A stretch of DNA of 64,000 nt from Anagrus nilaparvatae. Its lineage: Eukaryota > Arthropoda > Insecta > Hymenoptera > Mymaridae. Positions 1-9,600 of this stretch are shown piece by piece (the first letter of the stretch is position 1; each line of letters begins with the position of its first letter). The notes under the pieces were generated by a model. That model made no database searches and had not been told where the DNA came from. It saw only the letters and a list, made by a program, of their open reading frames with translations. The stretch lies in NCBI GenBank assembly GCA_022575985.1, contig JAKSXM010000007.1, forward strand, positions 27,840,501 through 27,904,500, read 5' to 3'. Made by a program: the position numbers and the translations under genes.

Positions 1-865
1 TATTTACATAAAAAAATTCTTTTTTAATTATCTAAGAATTTATTAAAATTTACGGATCTTATACATATATAATTTCCTTTTTAAAAGACATTTTATTTTT
101 AATTACATGTAATTAATAAAAAATGCATTTTTTACTACATTCATTTTCATCTTCAAAATTGTTTTCGTTTCCATTACATCCACCATAATTAAAAGTTTCA
201 CATTGTTTACTGCTTATATCATAATAATAACGTATTTGATAGTTTTTACAATCTCCTACTTTAAATGCGAGCTCACAGATGCCTGCAGATAAATGAATAA
301 ATTAATTAAAAAGTTAGCTTTTATTTGTTTATAACTAAATCGATTTACGACTTTTGATATGTATTTAATTAATGATATGAGGATACGATTTATGGTTTTA
401 GACCAAATAGTGACAGTTATTGTAATAATATATTTGACGAAAAAAAATCGCATATGCCATAAATCGCAAATTTTATTGCCATCCGTGAAATACCTTGGAA
501 GGAAATTTACGTACGATTTGGGACATTCTTTACTTTTCTGAACACGAGATCGCAATATACAAATAGCTTTTACAGATAAACTGACATGTTACGCCGCTTA
601 AAATTTTTTTAATTTGCTTAAAGATTGAATCATTTTCTTTAATATCTAATTTCTCTGAATAATTAGACGTTAATCAAGATAAAATGCAGAAAAAAATTTT
701 TAATATTTAAAATTTTTCAATAATTGGTAGTACATGCATATAAAGAACTAGGGAAATAAATTAATATGAAATTACGCCATATGTTTATGGATCGATTTAT
801 GTTGACAAAAACATAGCAACCTGATAGGTTGCGGACTGAACGTCCCATGGGCCATTCTGAGTCTA
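1..865. repeat. Direct duplication, copy 1 (pairs with 3310-4175)
   Basis: The sequence is nearly identical to 3310-4175 with a constant offset of about 3309. Both copies run from the AT-rich 3' flank of a Kunitz exon, through the exon, into the adjoining intron, and homology stops at the same motif (GAGTCTA). The copy may begin before the window. It carries the orphan Kunitz exon at 113-282. The rest (283-865) corresponds to intron sequence of the neighbouring gene, and the short ORFs there are conserved only because the DNA is duplicated. Confidence 0.9.
113..282 (-). pseudogene. Orphan Kunitz/BPTI-domain exon, P1 lysine (no exon 1 seen)
   Basis: A 170-nt exon preceded by a polypyrimidine tract and TGCAG acceptor (283-287), read in phase 1 and ending at TAA (113-115), with AATAAA at 92-97 on the minus strand. 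It encodes all six Kunitz cysteines with canonical spacing C-x8-C-x15-C-x7-C-x12-C-x3-C, the RYYYD and YGGC core motifs and the NENNF motif. The residue after the second cysteine (P1) is Lys, which in this family usually means trypsin-like protease inhibition. Unlike the other two copies, no matching signal-peptide exon lies upstream on the minus strand before the neighbouring gene at 3422-4891. It could be a truncated duplicate, or an alternative terminal exon for the upstream signal exon at 4825-4891, because the acceptor phase matches. The reading frame is intact. Confidence 0.75.
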
Positions 866-1747
866 CTATCGGTTTGAAAAAGATGCGAACCACAAGTTTT
901 TTATTAATATCTTCCCCAAAAATAAAGATAATTTAATGAAATAAAATTTTTCTAAAAATTTAACCATATTTTTATTCGAATCTCAAAGGAATTTAACGCA
1001 AATATTCTAGAAGTGATTTTATTGCAAAAACAAATAAAAAAACGAGAATTTTAAGAATTTTTTTTTCGCTCCATGACTTTAGACCCGAAAAAAGAGTTGA
1101 AGGAATCATCCGATTTTGACAAAACTTTCACCAGTGATAAATACACCTTTCTTGTGCACGATACAATTTTAAAAATTTAAATATTTCAATTCGCAAATTT
1201 TTTATGGGCTTCAGAAGAAGAGGCCTTCATCTCATCAACAAATTGTCGTATCGGCTTCGTTTTTTTTTTAATCGATAGCTTACTGTTTGTAGATTAAAAA
1301 TATATATTTTGTTAATGTAGCGAATTATCGATTTGTGAGCAATAACGATTCTAAAATACGGACAGGTGCATTCTATTCATTTATTGTTTTTCATTGTTTT
1401 AACCCGTATTCATGAATATTTAAAGAAAAATAATATTCTTTGCCTCTCATTATTCTTAATTTGTTCGTTCATGCTACAACATCTGGTATGAGAAATAAAA
1501 ATTAATTTGCAAATTTTTAAAAAAATTGCAATTTTTAATTACCGTATGAAATGTGCCGATTAATCTGCCTAAAAAGAACTTTGAATCGCAAAAATCCGCC
1601 AAAAAATGGTCAATGTAGAGGGTTAAAATCAAAAGGGTAACATTTTTTGTTTTGCTTATATCAACGTCGGTTTTTGACCGATTTTTACGATTCAAATTGC
1701 TAATTATTCAGTTTTTTGAATAAAGAAAATTGGCAAACGGAAAATAA
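866..1747. other. No gene recognised; AT-rich intergenic DNA
   Basis: Nothing in this stretch matches the Kunitz intron or exon 1. It has poly-A/T runs and no ORF with a recognisable motif. It separates the two direct-repeat copies. Confidence 0.5.
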
Positions 1748-1950
1748 AACTCTTTGAACAATTAACAAAAATGAAAAGAAAAATTTTGAGATTGGATAGA
1801 CAAAAGAGATATCTCGCTGCGAAACAGTTAAGGTTGGAAAGATATAATTTTTTGGGTCTCACCCTGGTCTCAGCGGGATAAACTAAAATTTTTTTTATCT
1901 ATACGATCTCAAAATTTTTCTTTTCATTTTTGCTAATTGTTCAAAGAGTT
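1748..1950. mobile_element. Foldback MITE-like hairpin, about 200 bp
   Basis: The ends are inverted repeats: AACTCTTTGAACAATTA at the left is mirrored by its reverse complement at the right, and the pairing runs inward about 55 bp through a segment ending in TTTTGAGAT. The centre includes GGGTCTCACC. No clear target-site duplication was seen, so the superfamily is open. Confidence 0.6.
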
Positions 1951-2347
1951 AAAAATTATAGGCTTTATTTATATGTATAACAATAATATGCTACATCACA
2001 ATAATATGTTATGTTTACATTGTATGTTTGTAAACAAACTTGTATGCGCCTGCACTGTGTTATTTGCTATTATTATTACATTATTATTTAAACATTTGTT
2101 TATTGTCTCTTAGAGAGAACAGTGTTAAAAAGTTAAAAAACCTATATTCAACGTGTTCCAAACCAAAAAAAATATACATTTAATATTGATTTAATAATAG
2201 CTATAATTCATATCCTTCTCTTCAAAATTTTATTTTTTTCATCTATATATTTTAATAAAATCTTATAAAATAAATATCTTTCTCTTATACTTAAACATAA
2301 TAGAATATAAATATATAAATAAAATTAAGAAAAATAAGGAATTTGAT

Positions 2348-2675
2348 GGGTCTACTCGGAACCTACACATTTCGAACTTGCACATCTATTTTCTTACACA
2401 TTTTATTACACGAAAAAAATATTACACATTAAATAAATTAGCAAAATAAATCTTACACAAGTGTAGGAAAATTAATAATTAAATATTTTATATATTTTTA
2501 TAATTTTCATTTTGTTTTACAATTATAATATATAAAATATTTAATTATTAATTTTCCTACACTTGTGTAAGATTTATTTTGGTAATTTATTTAATGTGTA
2601 ATATTTTTTTCGTGTAATAAAATGTGTAAGAAAATAGATGTGCAAGATCAAAATGTGTAGGTTCCGGGTAGACCC
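2348..2675. mobile_element. Near-perfect foldback MITE, 328 bp, 8-bp TSD
   Basis: The whole element is a near-perfect palindrome: ends GGGTCTAC and GTAGACCC, then arms containing ACCTACACATTT and CTTACACAAGTGTAGG mirrored around an AT-rich centre. It is flanked by AATTTGAT on both sides (2340-2347 and 2676-2683), an 8-bp target-site duplication. An 8-bp TSD is typical of hAT-like cut-and-paste elements, but the TIR is not one I can assign to a named family. Arm mismatches are very few, suggesting a recent insertion or strong homogenisation. Confidence 0.85.
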
Positions 2676-2702
2676 AATTTGATGATTTTTATTTTAAAAA
2701 AT

Positions 2703-2770
2703 ACGCAATTACCCACACACATACACACATACATACGCACACACACTCACGCGCGCGCACGCACAAACAT
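2703..2770. repeat. CA/CG-rich microsatellite
   Basis: Alternating CA, CATA and CGCG dinucleotides form an impure purine-pyrimidine microsatellite. Confidence 0.8.
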
Positions 2771-3260
2771 GCACAAATATGGTCACCGTATTCTCTATTT
2801 CTATTTCACTTATCTCGTTGTAGCTCATTTTGAAGGTCTTTGATAGGCAAAAGACAGGAATTTTACAGATTGGTAATTTTTGTTATTACAAAATAATTGA
2901 ATTTTAAAGTTAAAATTTAAATTTTAGTTTTCAGTAATTTTAAGTTTAAGGGTGCCTAAAGTGGGCAAAATTAATTTTAAACTCCTGCATGTGAAAGAGA
3001 TTTTAAAAACGAATTTTTTAAGATCTTGTAGAAATATTTTGGTAGTCAGGAACCAGAGATATGAACTTTAAAATAAAAATGAGAAAAAAAAGAGCGTGAA
3101 AAATAAGAAAAAAAAGAAAAACGACAAAAAAGGGCAAAAAAGGAGCAGCTCCGATTTTCAGCCAAACGGATTCTGATTATATTTGGTCTCTTGAATACTT
3201 CCCCTCAGTCAGAATTTTGCGGCATTTTTGTGAAACCGAAACCCTCTTCTAGAGACCCGT
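2771..3260. other. No gene recognised
   Basis: AT-rich DNA with a purine-rich tract near 3080-3150. It lies just outside the outer end of the left arm of the giant inverted repeat. Confidence 0.5.
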
Positions 3261-3309
3261 GATATATAGTATTAAGATTAAGATATAGGATAGGATAGGA
3301 TATATTATA

Positions 3310-4175
3310 TATTTACATAAAAAAATTCTTCTTTAATTATCTAAGAATTTATTAAAATTTACGGATCTTATACATATATAATTTCCTTTTTAAAAGACAT
3401 TTTATTTTTAATTACATGTAATTAATAAAAAATGCATTTTCTACTACATTCATTTTCATCTTCAAAATTGTTTTCGTTTCCATTACATCCACCATACTCA
3501 AAAGGTTCACATTTTTCATTGTTTATATTATAATAATAACGTGGTAGATAGTCTCTACAATTTCCTTTTTTATATTGGAGTTCACAGATTCCTGCAGATA
3601 AATGAATAAATTAATTAAAAAGTTAGCTTTTATTTGATTATAACTAAATCGATTTTCGACTTTTGATATGTATTTAATTAATGATATGAGGATACGATTT
3701 ATGGTTTTAGACCAAATAGTGACAGTTATTGTAATAATATATTTGACGAAAAAAAATCGCATATGCCATAAATCGCAAATTTTATTGCCATCCTCGACTT
3801 TACCTTGGAAGGTAATTTACGTACGATTCGGGACATTCTTTACTTTTCTGTACACGAGATTGCAATATACAAATAGCTTTTACAGATAAACTGACACGTT
3901 ACGCGGCTTAAAATTTTTTTAATTTGCTTAAAGATTGAATCATTTTTTTTAATATCTAATTTCTCTGAATAATTAGACGTTAATCAAGATAAAATACAGA
4001 AAAAATTTTTTAATATTTAAAATTTTTCAATAATTGGTAGTACATGCATATAAAGAACTAGGGAAATAAATTAATATGAAATTACGCCATATGTTTATGG
4101 ATCGATTTATGTTGACAAAAACATGGCAACCTGAATGGTTGCGGACTGAACGTCCCATGGGCCATTCTGAGTCTA
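3310..4175. repeat. Direct duplication, copy 2 (pairs with 1-865)
   Basis: Copy 2 of the 0.87-kb direct duplication. Here the Kunitz exon belongs to a complete two-exon gene. The part from about 3893 onward is missing from the right arm of the inverted repeat. Confidence 0.88.
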
Positions 4176-4891
4176 AAGACCTAAAACCATATAGTATAAA
4201 ATAGGACTTCTTAGGCTATCTTCTAAATAACGCAGCCATCTTGAAATTCAACCAAATACTTATCAGTTGATTTCTCTGTTTACTGCTAAAGTTACCTTCC
4301 AAGCCTCGTAAACAACGATTTTAAAGGATGAGAGAATTAGTATAATAACATAAATAACATTTCAGGATTGGAAGGTGATTCACGCAGTAAAAAACGCAGC
4401 AATTTTATTGAATTTCAAAGCTTTCAAGCTAATTTATTAAAATTAAAAATTCAAGCAAAATTTAAGCACAGCAACCTGACAGTGTAGTCCAAACAACTTT
4501 ATTTTATAATATATGGTCCTGTGTTTCTAAACCCAGGTAGCCTAATAAAAAAACCTAAAAGTGGCAGTTTTTCAACATAGTAATAAAGTAATCTATAACA
4601 ATAATATAATGGTTTAATTTGGGGTTCCAAATTAAACCATTTGGACTCTTTTTGTTAGTATGTTTGAAAATCATGCCTAAATTTGTAACTAACAGTTTCA
4701 GTAGCTGCTTGAATAAAAAACACAAGACATTTATTTTTACGATTTTGAAAAATGCACAATAAATTCAAACGTTTGGTAAAATTAATTTTTTAAATAATAG
4801 TAGTATTAAAATAGGAATACTCACTATGTTCACCAAGACTTGTTTCAACAACTATTTGGATAAATAGTAGTAAGAAAATTATTTTTATCAT
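3422..4891 (-). CDS. Secreted single-domain Kunitz/BPTI protein, P1 arginine
   Basis: A two-exon gene. Exon 1 (4825-4891) encodes a start Met, a short basic tip and a hydrophobic signal-peptide core (IIFLLLFIQIVV), and ends in phase 1 at a GTGAGT donor. Exon 2 (3422-3591) follows a TGCAG acceptor after a 1,233-nt intron. The predicted protein is 78 residues. The six cysteines have exact Kunitz spacing (8, 15, 7, 12, 3), with RYYYN, YGGC and NENNF scaffold motifs. P1, directly after the second cysteine, is Arg followed by Asp. Arg at P1 in this family predicts inhibition of trypsin-like serine proteases outside the cell. A TATATAA box lies upstream (4958-4964) and an AATAAA downstream (3401-3406 on the minus strand). 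A venom or saliva role is inference from abundance and rapid loop change, not proven. The exon 1 and exon 2 pairing is supported by the same order and phase in the right-arm copy. Confidence 0.85.
4608..4641. repeat. Perfect 15-bp stem hairpin inside Kunitz intron
   Basis: AATGGTTTAATTTGG, a 4-nt loop, then its exact reverse complement. The same hairpin is preserved in the intron of the right-arm Kunitz gene near 34030-34065. Function unknown; it may be the core of an old MITE. Confidence 0.6.
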
Positions 4892-4957
4892 TTTTTACTG
4901 ATAATTATACTTTGCTCAATAAAAAATTATATAATTACAAGTAAGTTTGCGTTCTCA

Positions 4958-4964
4958 TTATATA
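4958..4964 (-). promoter_or_regulatory. Putative TATA box of left Kunitz gene
   Basis: TATATAA on the minus strand, 67 nt upstream of the start codon. It is conserved in the right-arm gene at the same distance, which suits a core promoter. Confidence 0.5.
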
Positions 4965-5970
4965 CGCTAAAATGATAACTTTAACTGTCACGATTTAAAA
5001 TTATACACTGTTAAAAAAGTTAGCTCTTGAAAATAAATCTTGAAAATTAAAAAGGAAAAATTTAAAAAGCATCTCACTAATATTATTTTAGAATTTCTTT
5101 ATGTTTTTAAAGTTTTTTATGATAAAAATAAAAAAGTCGTGCTTCATAAGAAGAATATGGTACCTGAATTGCAAAACTTTGGTCCATGTCACCCTCAGAC
5201 TTTTTTTCTTCATTTTGACTCTAGTATATTATAATATATAATATATATAATTTCGATAAAAAAGGTGTTACTTATACACAAAAAATGAGACTAACTAGAT
5301 AGAAGGTATTTGGTTGATTTACAAGGAAGCACCCCCATTTTGAAGATAGTCTGTAATTTATATATCTGTAAATTACGTATCATTTATAATAAATCCGAAT
5401 CCCAGGATAAGATTTTAAATACAAAAATTTGTACCATAAAATCTTGAAATGCAAGATAAGTTTTTTTCTTCAATTTCATTATTAAAAATTATTTAACAAA
5501 AAATGTTTTTTAGTAATCAAATAAATTATTATTAATAATTAAATTATTAAATTCTGAAACTTTTAAATATGTAAGAACCTATAACGGATTTGTATTGCAT
5601 ATTTATGCAAATAACTTGCATGAACAATATTACGTTTACGGATTAATTATCTATACGAAACATTTTAGGTTTCCAAATTACCTTCTATCAACGAATATAT
5701 ATATTCGTTGCTTCGATGTTGCTTCTAAAAACGTATTTATCTCTAAATTTGGATATTTCTGTCCAAATGTTTATATTAAAAGTCCTTTAACACTGATAAT
5801 GCCAAGTCCGCGTAAATTTTCTAAGTCCCATATGACGCTTCACCCTTAATTTTCACTATCCTCCCCCCTTTCGATTTTCAAATATTAGCAAATCGTGAAA
5901 AATGAATGATTGGAATTCGACCACAGATCTTTTTTTCTATACACTGAAAAAAGGCCCAGAGCCTCTCTAA
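4965..5970. other. Upstream region of left Kunitz gene, no further gene
   Basis: This stretch is shared with 32733-33695 in the right arm. It contains a perfect 22-bp palindrome near 5690-5712 built on CGAATATATATATTCG. A motif with TGACATGGACC and a T-rich tract near 5190-5230 recurs in diverged form at about 35078-35115. Short ORFs here are not conserved as proteins. Confidence 0.5.
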
Positions 5971-6075
5971 GAACTCGCGAAACGTGCGTTCGCTCCGACA
6001 CGTGACAAGCAGTATGTTCATTGGGCCTCGATGCGAACGCGCGTTTCCCGAGTTCGGTAGAGACGCGGACACTGT
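5940..6075. mobile_element. Small GC-rich palindromic MITE, left arm copy (3' end decayed)
   Basis: It starts with ACACTGAAAAAA, the same end as the clearer right-arm copy at 32527-32732. Inside, 5971-6055 is a GC-rich hairpin whose arms begin GAACTCG and contain GCGTTCGC, separated by a CACGTGACAAGCAGTA segment. Its base composition contrasts sharply with the surroundings. Confidence 0.55.
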
Positions 6076-7539
6076 GCCTCTATTTCAGTCAAAATTCGGC
6101 GTTTTTTTGCAAAAATTTATCAATTCCGGATCCGTCAATTTAAATTCTAAAATTTTAGTATATTTAATAAATTTTAGTAAAATTTGAGAATAAAATTCTA
6201 ACTCAGCGCAACTGAAAACCCCTCAAAACAGTCCCCAGCTATTATTTTTTCGACTTTTGAAAATTCGTCATTTGTACAAAAAATTGATGGATTCTAAAAC
6301 TTGTGTATAAAATTCTAGCTCATAAAATTTGGGATTTAAATTATAACTCAGCACTCCTGCAAACCCCCCAAAACAGTCTTCAATTATTAAGTTTTCTATT
6401 TTAATAAATTTTTCATTTTTTCGAGAAAAATTGGACGATTTTGGGTCCGATTTCTGATAAAATGTTATCTGCACGGAAATGGGTCTACCTCAATGAAACG
6501 TTTGTATTGTAGCAAAAATTTTTTGATGAATTTAACATTGCAGGCGCCATGAAATATAGTATTAATTGGGTATTATTTTTATATACAGTAGAGTGTGTCT
6601 TATTTTTTTATTTTCGATATTTTTTGGCTCCCCCCATTTTTTCGAATATTTTGGTCATAAAAAACCCCCAGCTCAAAGCATTTTGATTTTCAATTGTTTT
6701 AACCCGTGCCACCGAGCACTTGAAGTTTCCCATTTAAACAACATGGGAATTTTGGGTTTTTAGCTATACAAATTTTTACCAAATCCAAAAAGCGTTTTAA
6801 AAAGCTAATTTTTACTGAAAACATACTTTTATGTGTTGTAAAGACATGCAAAAAGCCCTGCATTTATTCCAAAGGATATTTTGGGGCTAGAAACGCAAAT
6901 TTACATGTTGGCTCAATCTTATGAGACAGGGTTTTTCGGTAATTTTCGGTAAAACGCTGCAACCTCACAAATTAACCAAAACACTTCTGGTTGTTCTACT
7001 TTTTTTAGTGCAAAAGTCACCTTTCAAACGCCGTAAACCGCATTCTTTTATCATTGATCCTCTCATCACTATAGCCAATTAACCTAACTGTAATTTTCGG
7101 CTAAAAATAACCATTTTTTGAATTTTTTTAAACTGCTGTCAAAATTGTAATTTTTGTCGAAATTGAATTTTATAGGTCTTAAAAATTTTCTACAGGCTTC
7201 AAATTTCCAAAAATTTTATACTCACCGCTTTTCAATCCTATATATATTAAAATGAAATAATTTAAAAAAGTTGTCAACCTAATCAGTGTGTAACTCAAAA
7301 TCTATATCACCAAAACGATCAAACTAAAGTGCTATGTATTTGTTAGTGCGTTATCTAAAACAAGTTTTTTTGGTTTTTAATTTAACCCTTTCATTAAAGA
7401 GAAATCTCTAGAAAACCAATTTACGTTAAATTACAAAAAAATTTATCTTTTAAAAAATTAATATCTGAGACAAAATATATATATATTATTATATTATTTT
7501 ATATAACAAAAAATATATATTAAAAAATTTCTACTTTTA

Positions 7540-9040
7540 TCAAGCTGTGAACAATCAATATGACTTTTGCAATAAAAGATTTTTTTTTGAAATTTTTATT
7601 TTTTCATGTTTAAGACAAATGAATGAAATTTTATGAAATTTTTTAATTCTTAAATTTTTTAATTTTTTAATTTTTAAATTTTTTACAATCCATATAACTT
7701 TTGCAATAAAATATTTTTTTTGAAAATTTTTATTATTTCGAATTTAAAACACACAAATGAAATTTTATAAAATTAATAAAATTTTGGACAATCCATATGA
7801 CTTGCAAAAAAATATTTTTATTGAAAATTTTTATTATTTGAAATATTATGAGATATTATGAAATTTATAAAGTTTTGGACAATCCATATGACTTTTGCAA
7901 TAAAATATTTTTATTAAAAATTTCTTTATTTCGAGTTTAAAACACACAAATGAAATTTTATAAAATTAATAAAATTTTGGACAATCCATATGACTTTTGC
8001 AATAAAATATTTTTATTGAAAATTTTTATTATTTGAAATATTATGAAATATTATGAAATTAATAAAATTTTGGACAATCCATATGAGTTTTGCAATAAAA
8101 TATTTTTATAAGAAATTTATTTATTTCGGTTTTAAAACACACAAAAGAAATTTTAGGAAATTTATAAAGTTTAGGACAAACAATATGACTTTTGCAATAA
8201 AATATTTTTTTAATAAATTTCTATATTTCATGTTTAAAACACAGAAATGAAATATTATGAAATTTATAAAGTTTCGGAAAATCAGTATGACTTTTGCAAT
8301 AAAATATTTTTTTAATAAATTTATTTATTTCGTGTTTAAATCATAGAAATGAAATATTATGAAATTTATAAAGTTTTGGACAATCCATATGACTTTTGCA
8401 ATAAAATATTTTTATTAAAAATTTCTTTATTTCGAGTTTAAAACAAACAAATGAAATTTTATAAAATTAATAAAATTTTGGACAATCCATATGTGTTTTG
8501 CAATAAAATATTTTTATAAGAAATTTATTTATTTCGGTTTTAAAACACACAAATGAAATTTTAGGAAATTTATAAAGTTTAGGACAAACAATATGACTTT
8601 TGCAATAAAATATTTTTTTAATAAATTTCTATATTTCGTGTTTAAAACACAGAAATGAAATATTATGAAATTTATAAATTTTCGGACAATCAATATAACT
8701 TTTGCAATAAAATATTTTTTTAAGAAATTTATTTATTTCGTGTTTAAAACACACTAATGAAGTTTTATAAAATTTATAAAGTTTTGGACAACCAATATGA
8801 CTTTTGCAATAAAATTTTTTTATTGAAAATTTTTTTATTTCGGTTTTAAAACACACAAATGAAATTTTAGGAAATTTATAAAGTTTTGGACAATCCATAT
8901 GAGTTTTGCAATAAAATATTTTTATAAGAAATTTATTTATTTCGGTTTTAAAACACACAAATGAAATTTTAGGAACTTTATAAAGTTTCGGACAATCAAT
9001 ATAACTTTTGCAAAAAATATTTTTATTGAAAATTTTTTAT
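7540..9040. repeat. Tandem array A inside Helitron, about 0.1-kb unit
   Basis: About fifteen imperfect units of roughly 91-105 bp. Each carries GGACAATCCATATGACTTTT, then GCAATAAAATATTTTTATT, then a segment like GTTTAAAACACACAAATGAA and AAATTTATAAAGTTTT. Variants differ by point changes and small indels. ORFs here (for example 8053-8250 and 8629-8958) merely translate the repeat. Confidence 0.88.
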
Positions 9041-9600
9041 ATTTTATTTTATTAATACTATTATAAAATTTATAATGGTACAAAAGCAATTAATCGCTTG
9101 CAACAGTTTCTGAATGAATCTGATTATGAAAATAGATAATAGTTAAGCTACTACTAATTAACATTAAAAAAAAACCTTTAAGTTTATTACTATTTTTAAT
9201 TAATTAATATTTTTTTCATAAAAATATAATATTCATGTGCCATTTTATAAGAATTAAATCTCAAAAAACGCGATGCATTACTTTAAAAAAACGGCACATA
9301 TGCATATGCCATTTCTCAGGTATTGACGAGGCAGAGCGCGATGTCAATACATAAAAAAAACCTCAGTATAGACAAAAACATGCTTATGTGCCATTTTCTC
9401 CTGTATTTTTTTTTATCCATACAAATTTTTTTTCAATACCTAGAACCCTTCCTATATGCCATCGTATATCGCTAATGATAAGAGATAAGAAAATAATTTT
9501 TGCACCATCGGTTAGAGAATTTGATAACGATTACGCCCATATAAAAAACTCATTTTTCATAAAAATTCCTATATTGAGTTTTTTAATCTGTAGGGCAGAT
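9041..9600. other. Spacer between the two Helitron arrays
   Basis: Unique AT-rich DNA with GCATATGCC and GAGGCAGAGCGCGATG motifs. No gene is supported. Confidence 0.4.

Noticed and set aside
256..555. 99-aa ORF, and its relatives at 3523-3762 and 34377-34718
   Set aside because: It recurs only because the intron DNA is duplicated; it overlaps the Kunitz acceptor in another frame and has no domain.
5040..5234. 64-aa ORF beginning MKIKKEKFKKH
   Set aside because: Not conserved as protein in the other arm and without motif; lies just upstream of the Kunitz promoter on the opposite strand.
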